From Tabrizicola sp. (GTDB lineage: Bacteria > Pseudomonadota > Alphaproteobacteria > Rhodobacterales > Rhodobacteraceae), in contig JALOTD010000093.1 in NCBI GenBank assembly GCA_025458105.1, forward strand, positions 1 through 53,486: DNA of 53,486 bases, in the 5' to 3' direction. The notes under the pieces are model-generated. The model was not told where the DNA came from, searched no databases, and worked only from the letters and a program-made list of their open reading frames with translations. Each line of letters begins with the position of its first letter. Positions within the stretch are counted from its first letter, which is position 1. Position numbers and translations under genes: made by a program. Positions 17,025 through 26,076 of the stretch are shown one piece after another.

Positions 17025-17861
17025 ATGGAACAGAATCGCGCCATCCACGCCTTTGCCACACTCGGCCATCCGGGCCGCCTGGCTGTGTTTCGTCTGCTGA
17101 TGCGTTTCGCCCCGCAGGGGGTGCGTCCGACCGAGATTGCCGAGGCGCTTGGTCTGAAGCAGAACACCCTGTCGCATCATCTGGCAGACCTGACCGCCGC
17201 GGGCCTTGTCCGTGTCGAACGGCAGGGGCGGTCGCTCTATTATGCGGTCGATCTTGACGCGACCGAAGGGCTGATTGGCTACCTCGCTTTGGACGTCGGG
17301 CGCGCACGCCCGGACCTCCTGGCGCCTCTTCACAACTCAAAGGTCCCAGACATGCGCGATACCGACTTTGACGTCCTGTTCATCTGTTCGGGCAACTCGG
17401 CCCGATCTATCTTTGCCGAGACGCTCCTGCGCGACCTGGGCCACGGCAAGTTCCAGGCCTTTTCTGCGGGGACGCGCCCGCAAAGCGAATTGAACCCCTT
17501 CGCGCTGGACGTCCTGCGCCGCAACGGGCATGACACGACCGGCCTGCGGTCCAAACACTTGTCAGAATTCCAGACACCTGGGTCGATCGTGATGGATTTT
17601 GTCTTCACAGTCTGCGACACAGCCGCGGCCGAGGAATGCCCGCCATGGCCAGGCCAGCCGATCACCGGGCACTGGGGCCTGCCTGACCCCGCCAAGGCCT
17701 TCGGTACCGAGGCGGAACGCGCGCTTGTCTTCGCCCAGACCTATGCCGCGCTGCGCCGCCGGATTGCGGCCTTTGTGGAACTGCCCTTTGCCTCGCTGAA
17801 CCGCCTGTCCCTGCAGGCCCGGGTCGATGCCATTGGCTCTGCTCATGACGCGAGGGCCTGA
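17025..17861 (+). CDS. ArsR-ArsC fusion: arsenic-responsive regulator fused to arsenate reductase
   Basis: A 278-residue fusion. Residues 1-105 are an ArsR-type winged helix (PTEIAEALGLKQNTLSHHLADL). Residues 112-278 are a low-molecular-weight-phosphatase arsenate reductase with the P-loop CSGNSARS (Cys121) and two further cysteines, Cys197 (VCDTA) and Cys205 (EECPPWPGQP), matching the thioredoxin-coupled triad. It reduces arsenate to arsenite and probably represses its own operon. The ArsR part has no cysteine at all, so metalloid sensing, if retained, must use the ArsC cysteines or another ligand. The next gene begins four bases after the stop. Confidence 0.93.
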   Translation: MEQNRAIHAFATLGHPGRLAVFRLLMRFAPQGVRPTEIAEALGLKQNTLSHHLADLTAAGLVRVERQGRSLYYAVDLDATEGLIGYLALDVGRARPDLLAPLHNSKVPDMRDTDFDVLFICSGNSARSIFAETLLRDLGHGKFQAFSAGTRPQSELNPFALDVLRRNGHDTTGLRSKHLSEFQTPGSIVMDFVFTVCDTAAAEECPPWPGQPITGHWGLPDPAKAFGTEAERALVFAQTYAALRRRIAAFVELPFASLNRLSLQARVDAIGSAHDARA

Positions 17862-17864
17862 CCA

Positions 17865-18872
17865 ATGCCCCGCATTGCATTGAACGGACTTGGCCGCATC
17901 GGCAAGCTGGCGCTGCGTGATCTGATCGACACCGGTGCTGGTGGACAAATCGTGCTGCTGAACGACCCGGTGGGCGATGCCGACCAGCACGCCCTGCTGA
18001 TGGAATTCGACAGCGTGCATGGCCGCTGGCGCACGCCGGTTGCATCAACGGGCAGCGGGCTGCGGCTGGGTGACCAGGCGATCCGGCTGACACATGAGAA
18101 AACCATCGAAGCGCTGCCGCTGGCCGATCTGGGCGTCGATCTGGTGATCGACTGCACGGGAGTCTTCAAGACCGCGGCCAAAGTCGCGCCCTATCATGCA
18201 GCCGGGGTAAAGACCGTGGTCGTCTCCGCACCGGTCAAGGACGGCGGGGCGCTGAACCTGGTCTACGGGGTGAACCATCATCTGTATGACGGATCGCAAA
18301 GGCTGGTCACAGCGGCCTCTTGCACCACCAACTGTCTGGCCCCGGTCGTCAAGGTGATCCACGACGGCCTTGGCATCCGTCACGGGTCCATCACGACGAT
18401 CCACGATGTGACCAACACCCAGACCATCGTAGACCGCCCGGCCAAGGACATGCGTCGGGCGCGGTCGGCGCTGACCAACCTCATCCCCACGACGACAGGC
18501 AGCGCGACCGCCATCGCGCTGATCTACCCAGAGCTCAAAGGCCGTCTGAACGGCCACGCCGTCCGCGTCCCGCTGCTGAACGCCTCGCTGACTGACTGCG
18601 TCTTCGAAGTTGAACGGCCAACCACAGCGGACGAGGTGAACGCCTTGTTTGCAGCGGCGGCAGACGGACCGTTGAAGGGCATACTCGGCTATGAGACCCG
18701 CCCCCTTGTCTCATCTGATTTCACCAACGACCCGCGGTCGGCGATTGTCGACGGGCCATCGACCATGGTGACCAACGGAACACAGGTGAAGGTCTATGCC
18801 TGGTACGACAACGAGTGGGGCTACGCCTGCCGGCTGGCCGATATCGTCCGCATGGTGGCGGCCTCGCTGTGA
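17865..18872 (+). CDS. gap: Glyceraldehyde-3-phosphate dehydrogenase of the ArsJ pathway
   Basis: A 335-residue GAPDH: Rossmann start [17 protein letters not shown], active-site [12 protein letters not shown] near residue 148, [12 protein letters not shown], and [16 protein letters not shown] at the end. Adjacent to arsJ and downstream of ArsR-ArsC, it is the dedicated GAPDH known to make unstable 1-arseno-3-phosphoglycerate from arsenate and G3P, which ArsJ then exports. This role is established for the gene pair. The sequence alone cannot exclude a housekeeping function. The final TGA overlaps the GTG start of arsJ. Confidence 0.93.
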   Translation: MPRIALNGLGRIGKLALRDLIDTGAGGQIVLLNDPVGDADQHALLMEFDSVHGRWRTPVASTGSGLRLGDQAIRLTHEKTIEALPLADLGVDLVIDCTGVFKTAAKVAPYHAAGVKTVVVSAPVKDGGALNLVYGVNHHLYDGSQRLVTAASCTTNCLAPVVKVIHDGLGIRHGSITTIHDVTNTQTIVDRPAKDMRRARSALTNLIPTTTGSATAIALIYPELKGRLNGHAVRVPLLNASLTDCVFEVERPTTADEVNALFAAAADGPLKGILGYETRPLVSSDFTNDPRSAIVDGPSTMVTNGTQVKVYAWYDNEWGYACRLADIVRMVAASL

Positions 18873-20134
18873 CCAACCCCAATCCCCTGCGCGCCTACGC
18901 GGCCGTGACAGCGGCCTACTGGGCCTTCATGCTGTCGGACGGCGCGCTACGGATGCTGGTGCTTTTGCATTTCAACGCACTTGGGTTCACGCCGATCCAG
19001 CTTGCCTGGCTTTTCCTCTTGTATGAGGTTGCGGGAATCGTGACCAATCTGGCCGCGGGGTGGCTCGCTGCACGGTTCGGGCTTGCCGCCACTCTGTACG
19101 GCGGGCTGGCGCTCCAGATCGCAGCACTTGTGGGCCTTGCGCAGCTTGATCCTGCTTGGTCCGTGGCGGCCTCGGTCGCGTTCGTGATGGCGGTGCAGGG
19201 CATGTCGGGGGTGGCCAAGGATCTGGCCAAGATGTCGTCAAAATCCGCCGTAAAGCTTCTGGCACCGTCAGAGAATGGCGGGCTTTTCCGCTGGGTCGCC
19301 CTGCTGACCGGATCAAAGAACGCGGTCAAGGGACTGGGCTTTTTCCTTGGGGCAGCACTCCTGGCGCTGGCGGGGTTCCAGACAGCGGTCTGGGTGATGG
19401 CAGGCGTGCTGGCCACTATCCTGCTGGCGGTCGTGCTTTTCCTGCCCCCAGGTCTGCCGGGGCGCATGAAATCGGAAGAGGTTTGGGGCGGCTGGCGTTC
19501 CAGAGATGCCCGGGTCAATCGTCTGTCCCTGGCGCGGATGTTCCTTTTCGGGGCAAGAGACGTCTGGTTTGTCGTGGGCATCCCGGTGTACTTCCAGGCG
19601 GTCCTGTCCGATGGCACACCCGAGGGCCGCCGCGAGGCCTTCTTTCTGATTGGCGGGTTCCTCGCGCTGTGGATCATCGCCTATGGGGCGGTGCAGGCCT
19701 TCGCCCCTCGCCTTCTCGGGGCAAGGGGCCAGCCGGAAGTCGAAACCACCCGCAAGGCCATCCTCTGGGCGGGCCTTCTGGTCCCGATCCCCTTCGCCTT
19801 GGCACTGGCCGCCTGGGCCTCGGACGGCCCGGCCCCCTGGCTCAGCCTCACGCTGGTTGCGGGGCTTCTCATCTTCGGCTTCGTCTTCGCCGTCAACTCC
19901 TCGGTCCATTCCTACCTGATCCTCGCCTTCGGATCGGCAGAACGGATCACCCGCGATGTGGGGTTCTACTACATGGCCAATGCAGCGGGCCGCCTGATTG
20001 GAACGCTGCTCTCGGGCCTCAGCTACCAGATCGGTGGGCTGGGCCTGTGCCTCGCGACCGCCGGATGTATGGCATTGGCCAGCTGGCTGGCGATGCGCCG
20101 ACTTTCCATCCTGCCCCCCGTCAACCACGCTTAG
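18869..20134 (+). CDS. arsJ: Organoarsenical efflux MFS transporter ArsJ
   Basis: A 421-residue major facilitator protein with 11-12 hydrophobic segments. The start is a GTG at 18869 overlapping the GAPDH stop (GTGA), where the protein gains its expected N-terminus [20 protein letters not shown]. ArsJ-typical segments are [18 protein letters not shown] and [13 protein letters not shown]. It exports 1-arseno-3-phosphoglycerate, giving arsenate resistance without an arsenite pump. No ArsB or Acr3 is present in the window, so the arsenite made by the ArsC domain has no obvious local exit route. Confidence 0.93.
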   Translation: MTNPNPLRAYAAVTAAYWAFMLSDGALRMLVLLHFNALGFTPIQLAWLFLLYEVAGIVTNLAAGWLAARFGLAATLYGGLALQIAALVGLAQLDPAWSVAASVAFVMAVQGMSGVAKDLAKMSSKSAVKLLAPSENGGLFRWVALLTGSKNAVKGLGFFLGAALLALAGFQTAVWVMAGVLATILLAVVLFLPPGLPGRMKSEEVWGGWRSRDARVNRLSLARMFLFGARDVWFVVGIPVYFQAVLSDGTPEGRREAFFLIGGFLALWIIAYGAVQAFAPRLLGARGQPEVETTRKAILWAGLLVPIPFALALAAWASDGPAPWLSLTLVAGLLIFGFVFAVNSSVHSYLILAFGSAERITRDVGFYYMANAAGRLIGTLLSGLSYQIGGLGLCLATAGCMALASWLAMRRLSILPPVNHA

Positions 20135-20168
20135 GCGCCGGGCGGCATGAACTCAACGTGAGGGGCAT

Positions 20169-20187
20169 CGGAAAAGCTGCTTTTCCG
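20169..20187 (+). terminator. Hairpin downstream of arsJ, candidate terminator
   Basis: CGGAAAAG-CTG-CTTTTCCG is a perfect eight-base-pair stem 35 bases after the arsJ stop. It lacks a following T run, so termination efficiency is uncertain. The remaining gap up to 20347 shows no gene. Confidence 0.45.
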
Positions 20188-20347
20188 GCAGCGAATTGTC
20201 TCCCAGGCAGTCCTCAGATCGCAAGACCATCGGTATTCAAGGGCCACTTGCCCAATGCAAGATCGCGGCCGCGATGGGCTCGATTTCCACCCGTTTCAGG
20301 TCGTTCGCCTGACCTTAGACGCCCGATCACACTGTCATACATCGAGA

Positions 20348-21505
20348 TTACGTCGCACTACCTGCCGGCTGACCCACTTCATCGGTGGAATGCACAATCG
20401 GCCGTGTCTTCAGAACCTCCAGACTGTCCAGCAACGCCTCTCTCGGCAGATCGCGGCCAATGATGACGACCCGGCTCTTCCGGTCCCCGCCCGACCAGCG
20501 GGCAAGGCGGATGGGCGGGTCGATGATGTGCTGGACGCCGTGGATCACATATGGTGTGTCAAAGCCGTCGGCCCATATCACCGCCTTCAGGCGCAGGATG
20601 TCGGGGCCGCGGGCGGTGATCAGGGTTTCCATCCAGATATCGAGCATCATCGGGTGGATCGGGTCATCAAAGACCATCGAGACCGAGGCGATGCGGTCAT
20701 CATGGTGGGCCGCCGGGGCGATCGCGGCCATCAGGCTTGACCCCGGGGTCGGGGCCAACCCGAAGAGGCCATGGGTTAGGCTGGTGGCCAAGGGCGCCAG
20801 TGGTTTGGCGAGAGGCGGGATTGGCATGGACGATAGCGCGTAGGCCGGGGCGTTCACCCAAGCCTCGGCTTCGGGCAACGCGCCGTTCATGTCGGGGGCC
20901 CCACGGCCGAATAGCTCGGCCACAGGAACCGCGCCGCGCGCAGCGGTCACGATGCGCGCCCCGGGGGCAAGGGCCGCCAATCTGGCGCGGAACCGCTCGG
21001 TCTGCGTGGGCGTCACGAGGTCAGTCTTGGACAGTACCAGCACATCCGCCATGGCGACTTGGCTCACGCTTTCGAACCCCGCATCCAGCGTCGCAGGGCC
21101 ATGCGCGGCATCGCAGACCGTCACCACCCCATCCAGCCGCAGCGCCGCGCCAAGGCCCGGCGTCACGATCAGCGTGTGCAGGATCGGCGCAGGATCGGCG
21201 AGGCCCGTCGTTTCGATCACGATGCGGTCGAAGTCCAGCTTGCCCGCGCTCCGCTTTTCGAACAGTCCCTCCAGCGCTTGCACCAGATCGCCCCGCACCG
21301 TGCAGCACATGCACCCGGAGGAAAGAAGCACCGTCTCCTCCGTCGTCTCGACGATCAGGTCATGGTCCAGCCCCACATCGCCGAACTCGTTGACGACAAC
21401 GGCAATGCGGCCTGCCGAGGCATCGCGCAGAAGCGCGTTCAGCAGCGTGGTTTTTCCGGCACCAAGGTAGCCGGTGATGAGCGTGAGGGGGATGCGGGGG
21501 ACCAT
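20348..21505 (-). CDS. COG0523/CobW-family GTPase, probable zinc metallochaperone
   Basis: A 385-residue G3E GTPase: Walker A GYLGAGKTTLLN at residues 12-23, the metal-binding GCMCCT (CxCC) near residue 66, ETTGLADPAPI, the G4-type SKTD, and a C-terminal CobW domain starting near residue 270 (RIASVSMVFDDPIHP). COG0523 proteins hand zinc (or cobalt) to client enzymes under metal starvation. A Zur-like palindrome sits 12 bases before the ATG, supporting a zinc role. There is no Shine-Dalgarno sequence and the leader is very short, so the mRNA may be leaderless. It is unrelated in strand and function to the flanking operons. Confidence 0.88.
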   Translation of the reverse strand: MVPRIPLTLITGYLGAGKTTLLNALLRDASAGRIAVVVNEFGDVGLDHDLIVETTEETVLLSSGCMCCTVRGDLVQALEGLFEKRSAGKLDFDRIVIETTGLADPAPILHTLIVTPGLGAALRLDGVVTVCDAAHGPATLDAGFESVSQVAMADVLVLSKTDLVTPTQTERFRARLAALAPGARIVTAARGAVPVAELFGRGAPDMNGALPEAEAWVNAPAYALSSMPIPPLAKPLAPLATSLTHGLFGLAPTPGSSLMAAIAPAAHHDDRIASVSMVFDDPIHPMMLDIWMETLITARGPDILRLKAVIWADGFDTPYVIHGVQHIIDPPIRLARWSGGDRKSRVVIIGRDLPREALLDSLEVLKTRPIVHSTDEVGQPAGSAT

Positions 21506-21516
21506 CGGCTTATGCT

Positions 21517-21533
21517 ATGTTATACTATCACAT
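21517..21533. promoter_or_regulatory. Zur-like operator upstream of the COG0523 gene
   Basis: ATGTTATA-C-TATCACAT is a 17-base palindrome with one mismatch per arm pair (7 of 8 paired). It closely resembles the alphaproteobacterial Zur box, in which GTTATA and TATAAC flank one base. It lies immediately before the start codon and would block transcription when zinc-loaded Zur binds. Confidence 0.7.
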
Positions 21534-21567
21534 TTATCTACGATCCGTCCGCTGAAAGCAAGCCACC

Positions 21568-21992
21568 GACCTGACCCAGGAAGTGCTGTTTCAGGACGAA
21601 ACAGCCATCGTTGCCCGGCCCGGACATCCCCGGCTCAGGGCCCGGCCGAGCCTGCACAGATGGCGGTCTATCCATGGGTCGTGGCAGCCGAGGGCACTCC
21701 CAACCGTGACCATTTCACAGCGATGCTCCGCACCGCCAAGCTGCAGATCCCCGACAGTCTGGTTGAAACCGGATCGATGGCGCTTCTGAGCCATCTTGTC
21801 GGGACGTCGGATCACCTTGGGTTCATCTCGGCCCGTCAGGTGGCGCGCGATGTGGCGCAAGGCGCATTGATGCGGTTGCCGTTTCAACCGACGGGGACCT
21901 TGCGGCCGATCGGACTGACCACGCGCACCGACTGGCGGCCCACGCAGGCGCAGAGCGACATGCTGGCCGCGCTGCGGGCCGTCGCCGTCTAG
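21568..21992 (+). pseudogene. LysR regulator remnant (C-terminal fragment, frameshifted)
   Basis: This stretch encodes only the effector-domain end of an LTTR: EVLFQDETAIVARPGHP in one frame, then VYPWVVAAEGTPNRDHF, MALLSHLVGTSDHLGFISAR and GLTTRTDWRPTQAQSDMLA in the next. A single missing base near 21655 (after the codons for RPSL) restores continuity. The DNA-binding half is absent: upstream sequence is the Zur-box promoter region. It is best read as debris of a deleted regulator. Its stop overlaps the convergent marR stop. Confidence 0.75.
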
Positions 21993-22456
21993 ACCACGGC
22001 TTCCTTGCGGAACTTGCGCAGAATGCGCTGCAATTCGGCGCGTTCGCCCTCGGTCAGGCAGGCGAACAAGCGGCGCTCGTGGTCAATGGCGCTTGCCTGT
22101 GCCGCAGCGGCCAGTTGCTTGCCTGCCGTGGTTGGCATGAGGGCGTGGCGCCTGCGGTCCTGCGCCACCGGCGCGCGGATGATGAGGTTACGCCCGGCCA
22201 GCTCGTCGATGATGGTGACAAGGTTCGACCGTTCGATCTGCAGCGCATCGGCAAGCTGGGTCTGAGTCAGCCCCGGTTCGCCCACGATGATCGACAGGGC
22301 CGAGAAGGACACCGCCCGCAAGTCATAATCGGCCAATGTCCTGGCAAAATCCGCCTGCACGATCGACAGGGCGCGCTTCATGGCATAGCCGATGAAGGCG
22401 GACAGGTGGCGATCCGTTTCGGCCGTCTGATCTGGCGCCTCAGCGATTGCGTCCAT
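21989..22456 (-). CDS. MarR-family regulator of hydroxycinnamate genes (CouR/FerR-like)
   Basis: A 155-residue MarR protein with the winged helix at residues 55-110 (LTQTQLADALQIERSNLVTIIDEL) and the wing DRRRHALMPT. MarR repressors of this kind (CouR, FerR) bind hydroxycinnamoyl-CoA thioesters and release catabolic promoters. It lies downstream of, and on the same strand as, the SDR and the CoA ligase, and 137 bases separate it from the SDR, so it could have its own promoter. Ligand assignment is by context. Confidence 0.87.
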   Translation of the reverse strand: MDAIAEAPDQTAETDRHLSAFIGYAMKRALSIVQADFARTLADYDLRAVSFSALSIIVGEPGLTQTQLADALQIERSNLVTIIDELAGRNLIIRAPVAQDRRRHALMPTTAGKQLAAAAQASAIDHERRLFACLTEGERAELQRILRKFRKEAVV

Positions 22457-22593
22457 GGTTTGGCCCTTTCCCCGATCGGGACTTCAGCGCAGCACATCCG
22501 GCAAAAGAATACAGCGATCCGAAAGCGCTGCCATATCAATATTCTTACGTACCACTGTCCGGGCATTTAACAGCCGCATTCTTTGCCTCGCGC

Positions 22594-23278
22594 CTATTTC
22601 GGCGGCAGGCGCACACCGCCGTCCAGCCGGATGACCTCGGCATTCAGATAGCTGTTGGTCAGGCACATCAGGACGACATCGGCAAATTCGGCCGGATCTC
22701 CCAGTCGGTTCGGAAACGGGATCGAGCCGGCGATTCCCTGCTGCACCTCGGGCGGCAGTTCGGCCAGCAGGGGGGTGAGGAAGATGCCGGGGGCGACCGT
22801 GTTCACCCGGATGCCGAAGCGGGCGAGTTCGCGGGCGGCGGGCAGGGCCAGCGAAACGATCCCCCCCTTGGAGGCCGCATAGGCCGCCTGGCCGATCTGC
22901 CCGTCAAAGGCCGCGACCGAGGCCGTGTTCACGATGGCCCCGCGCGCGCCATCGGCGTCAGGGGTATTCGCCTGCATTCGCGCTGCAGCGAGGCGCAGCA
23001 TGTTGAAGGTGCCGATCAGGTTGACACGGATCGTGCGCTCGAAAGCTGCAAGGTCCATCGGTCCGTCACGCCCGACAATGCGGCTTGCCCCACCGATACC
23101 GGCGCAGTTGACCAGCCCCCAGAGTGGCCCTTGCACCCCGATGGCGGCGTCTAGTGCCGCACCGGCGGCTTCGTCCGTGCGTGACGCGGGCCCCCTTGGC
23201 GGCAAGGGCACGTGCGACGGCCTCACCCAGACCCGAGCCGCCGCCGGTGACGGCGATGTGGTTGCCAGCAAGGTCCAT
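22594..23278 (-). pseudogene. SDR 3-hydroxyacyl-CoA dehydrogenase of hydroxycinnamate oxidation, frameshifted
   Basis: The gene starts at 23278, one base overlapping the ligase stop (TGATG), with the Rossmann start GNHIAVTGGGSGLGEAVARAL. After GARVT the frame breaks at about 23173-23185. It resumes in the next frame at TDEAAGAALDAAI, then NCAGIGGAS, NTASVAAFDGQIGQAAYAASKGG (Tyr-x3-Lys catalytic pair) and GIRVNTVAPGIFLTPLL. Roughly 20-24 residues of the adenine-pocket region are missing. By analogy with the Agrobacterium ferulate pathway the enzyme would oxidise the beta-hydroxy aryl-propionyl-CoA to the beta-keto thioester. As written, the NAD-binding fold is disrupted. Confidence 0.82.
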
Positions 23279-25116
23279 CAGCGTCTTCCCTTCCAGTCGG
23301 CAGCAATGACACGGTCGTCTGCGTCCCAGAGGGCGGCCACGAGATCGGCCCTTTCGCGCAGGACGGCGCGCTGGTTGACCGAGCCTTTGTCGGTCACTTC
23401 GCCCCTGTCAAAGCTGAGCGGCTCTTCCAGCACCAGCGCCGCCACCACTCGGGCCGCGCTGCCCGTAGCGGCGCGGGCATGGGCGGAAAGACGTTCGGCC
23501 AGGGCGGCCCGAACAGCTGGATGGGAGAGCACATCCTCGCCGCCACCCGCAAGCTCGCGCAGGGCGGCCCAGTTCGGCACCAGAAGCGCGCGCAGATCAT
23601 CCTTCTCTTCGCCCGCGATCACTGCATCCGAGATCAGGCCCCCCATCGCATTGACCAGCGCGGCCCGCAGCGCACCCACGGCAACCCAGGTGCCGGTGGC
23701 CAGCTTGAAGTTCTCGGCCAGCCGCCCGTCAAAGATGAAGCCCGCGGATGGCTTTCCGGGCTCGGCATAGCGCAGGGCGTCGCCCAATTTGTAAAAGCCC
23801 TCCTCGTCGAAGGCCGCTGCCGTCAGCGCCGGATTTCGCCAGTATCCGGGCGTGATCGAGGGGCTTTTCAGCCGGGCCTCAAGCTTGCCCTCTTGCGGGA
23901 CCAGTTTCAGCGTGACGCCAAGGGCCGGCACGCCGATATTGCCGGGTCGGTCTTTCTTATCGCTGTAGTACAGGGCGAAGGGCCCGGTTTCAGTGGCGCC
24001 AAGGCCCGACACGATCGGCACGCCACCCGGCACCTTGCGCGCCGCGACCGCGGCAAGACGATCCCAGACCGGCTGGCTCATCCCCGCGCCCGCGTACATC
24101 AGCATCCGGAGGCGCGAGAAGAAGGTGTCGGCCAGCGCCTCGTCCGTTTCCATCGCGTCGAGCAGAAACTGATAGCCGACGGGCACATTGAAGTACCAGG
24201 TGGGCGCCACTTCGCGCAAGGTGCGGATGGTCTTGCCAATGTCGGTGGGCGTGGGGCGACCATCGTCGATGTAATAGGTGCCACCGTGAAAGATGGCCAT
24301 GTTGAAGACCTTGTTGCCGCTGGCCGTATGGTTCCAGGGCGCCCAGTCCACCAGAACCGGCGGCTCTTCCGACAGAAAGTCATAGGCGGCTGCGACCATC
24401 GCCTGATTGGAACACAGCATCCCTTGCGTCTGGATCACCGCCTTGGGGCTGCCGGTCGTGCCCGAGGTGAACAGGAACTTGGCAATGGTGTCGGGCCCGA
24501 CGGTGGCATGGGCTGCGTCGGCCTCGGGTGTCGGGGCGGTGGCAAGCAGGCTGTCAAAGTCCAGCGACAGACGCGTTTCGCTGCGGCCAGTCCGGCTGAC
24601 CAGAACCACATCAGTGGCCAGAACGGCATCGATTGCCGGCAGGAACTTTGCGGCGTGATCGGCAAAGACCATGCCGGGCGTCAGTTGTGCCACCACCTGT
24701 GCAAGCTTGCCCCGGTCTTCGCCCGAAAGGGCATAGGCGGGCGACAGGGCTGCCGAGGGGATCCCGACATGCTGTGCACCCAGCGCCATCAGCGCATGCG
24801 ACAGGCTGTTGCCCGACAGGATCAGCAAGGGCCGTTCGACCGAAAGGCCGCTTTGCAGCAAGGCCGACCCGATAGCGCGGATCGCCTGCGCGCCCTGGCC
24901 ATAGGTCATGCGCACCCATGCGCCATCTGCCCCGCGCTCGGCCATCCAGAGCCTGTCAGGGTCGACCTTCGCCCAGTGCATGAAGCGTTCGGTGATGCAG
25001 CGCGGCCAGTCGCCCAGCTGCGCCGCCTGACGAATCAGGACTGTCCCGTCAGATCGGGTTTCACTGAGAAGCGGCACCTTGCCAGCGCCAACACGTTGAA
25101 CGGTTAAGCCTTGCAT
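23278..25116 (-). CDS. Feruloyl-CoA/p-coumaroyl-CoA synthetase
   Basis: A 612-residue ANL-superfamily ligase close to feruloyl-CoA synthetases. Visible motifs are FTSGTTGSPKAVIQTQ (phosphate loop), GATETGP (A5), GFYKLGD and FDGRLAENFKLATGTWV (A8 hinge). The expected A10 lysine lies in VTDKGSVNQRA. It activates ferulate, p-coumarate or caffeate with ATP and CoA, the entry step of the surrounding cluster. It is divergent from the hydratase gene at 25283, with MarR-type palindromes between. The next gene on the strand (SDR) overlaps by one base. Confidence 0.92.
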   Translation of the reverse strand: MQGLTVQRVGAGKVPLLSETRSDGTVLIRQAAQLGDWPRCITERFMHWAKVDPDRLWMAERGADGAWVRMTYGQGAQAIRAIGSALLQSGLSVERPLLILSGNSLSHALMALGAQHVGIPSAALSPAYALSGEDRGKLAQVVAQLTPGMVFADHAAKFLPAIDAVLATDVVLVSRTGRSETRLSLDFDSLLATAPTPEADAAHATVGPDTIAKFLFTSGTTGSPKAVIQTQGMLCSNQAMVAAAYDFLSEEPPVLVDWAPWNHTASGNKVFNMAIFHGGTYYIDDGRPTPTDIGKTIRTLREVAPTWYFNVPVGYQFLLDAMETDEALADTFFSRLRMLMYAGAGMSQPVWDRLAAVAARKVPGGVPIVSGLGATETGPFALYYSDKKDRPGNIGVPALGVTLKLVPQEGKLEARLKSPSITPGYWRNPALTAAAFDEEGFYKLGDALRYAEPGKPSAGFIFDGRLAENFKLATGTWVAVGALRAALVNAMGGLISDAVIAGEEKDDLRALLVPNWAALRELAGGGEDVLSHPAVRAALAERLSAHARAATGSAARVVAALVLEEPLSFDRGEVTDKGSVNQRAVLRERADLVAALWDADDRVIAADWKGRR

Positions 25117-25158
25117 GATCCCCCCGAACGCAGCCGGTCATCTGAGAGATGCCGAATA

Positions 25159-25235
25159 GTTATTTGATATAACAGTATGCCGAGCCAAGCAGTGACGCAA
25201 GAGATGTTTACAGCATAATGTTTATGACATATAAC
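25159..25235. promoter_or_regulatory. Two candidate MarR operators in the divergent ligase-hydratase promoter
   Basis: GTTAT-TTGAT-ATAAC (25159-25173) is a perfect five-base inverted repeat. GTTTATGACATATAAC (25220-25235) is an imperfect second copy sharing ATATAAC. They lie in the only AT-rich part of this region, between the divergent CoA ligase and hydratase genes, where CouR/FerR-type repressors act. Confidence 0.55.
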
Positions 25236-25282
25236 TATCAGCAGGTGCCCGGTCCGGGCATGAGGCCTTGAAGGAGCAGGAC

Positions 25283-26071
25283 ATGGACGGAAGTATGGAG
25301 CAGTTGGTCACCTACGACCTGCGCGACGATATTGCTCTGATTGGCCTGAACCGTCCGGCCAAGCGGAATGCCATCAGTGACCGTGTGGTCGAGGCCCTGC
25401 ATCTTGCCGTTGAAGCCGCGCAATCGCAGGCCAAGGCCGCCGTCATCTACGGTGAAGGCAAACATTTCTGCGCCGGGTTGGACCTGGCAGAGCATGTGGA
25501 AAAGCCGCTGATCGCCGCTGTGCAGGGCTCGCGCCGCTGGCACAAGATCTTTGACGGCATTGAACGTGGTGGGATTCCCTTTGTCGTCGCGCTGAAGGGC
25601 GCCGTTGTCGGCGGTGGGTTCGAGCTTGCAGCTGCGGCCCATGTTCGCGTGGCCGATGAAACCGCGTTCTTCGGCCTGCCGGAAGGCACGCGCGGCATCT
25701 TTGTCGGAGGCGGCGGTTCGGTGCGGATTGCGCGGCTGATCGGCTCGCAGCGGATGGGTGACATGATGCTGACCGGTCGCACCGTGTCGCCCGTGCAGAT
25801 GGAGCAATGGGGCGGGGTGAGCTACGTGGTGCCCGAGGGCAAGGCTTTGGAGAAGGCCATCGAACTGGCCAAGGCTGCCGCACAGAATGCGCCGATGTCG
25901 AATTATGCCATCATCAACGCCTTGCCGCGAATCCGCGACATGTCGTCCGAAGACGGGCTGTTCGTGGAAAGCCTGATGTCCTCGCTGACCTCGGTCACCC
26001 CCGAGGCGACGCAGCGTCTGCGGGATTTCCTGGAAAAGCGTACCGCCAAGCTTGAAGCGCCCAAGGACTGA
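25283..26071 (+). CDS. Enoyl-CoA hydratase/crotonase acting on hydroxycinnamoyl-CoA
   Basis: A 262-residue crotonase: KHFCAGLDLAEH (oxyanion loop), GAVVGGGFELAAAAHVRVADETAFFGLPEGTRGI with the two acidic positions Glu114 and Glu134 used by hydratases. AAGGAG precedes the ATG at 25283. It should hydrate feruloyl-/coumaroyl-CoA to the beta-hydroxy thioester. Co-location with an SDR and an amidohydrolase-type thioester hydrolase favours a hydratase in the beta-oxidative route rather than a hydratase-lyase that releases vanillin. The two activities cannot be separated with certainty from sequence. Confidence 0.86.
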   Translation: MDGSMEQLVTYDLRDDIALIGLNRPAKRNAISDRVVEALHLAVEAAQSQAKAAVIYGEGKHFCAGLDLAEHVEKPLIAAVQGSRRWHKIFDGIERGGIPFVVALKGAVVGGGFELAAAAHVRVADETAFFGLPEGTRGIFVGGGGSVRIARLIGSQRMGDMMLTGRTVSPVQMEQWGGVSYVVPEGKALEKAIELAKAAAQNAPMSNYAIINALPRIRDMSSEDGLFVESLMSSLTSVTPEATQRLRDFLEKRTAKLEAPKD

Positions 26072-26076
26072 CGCCG

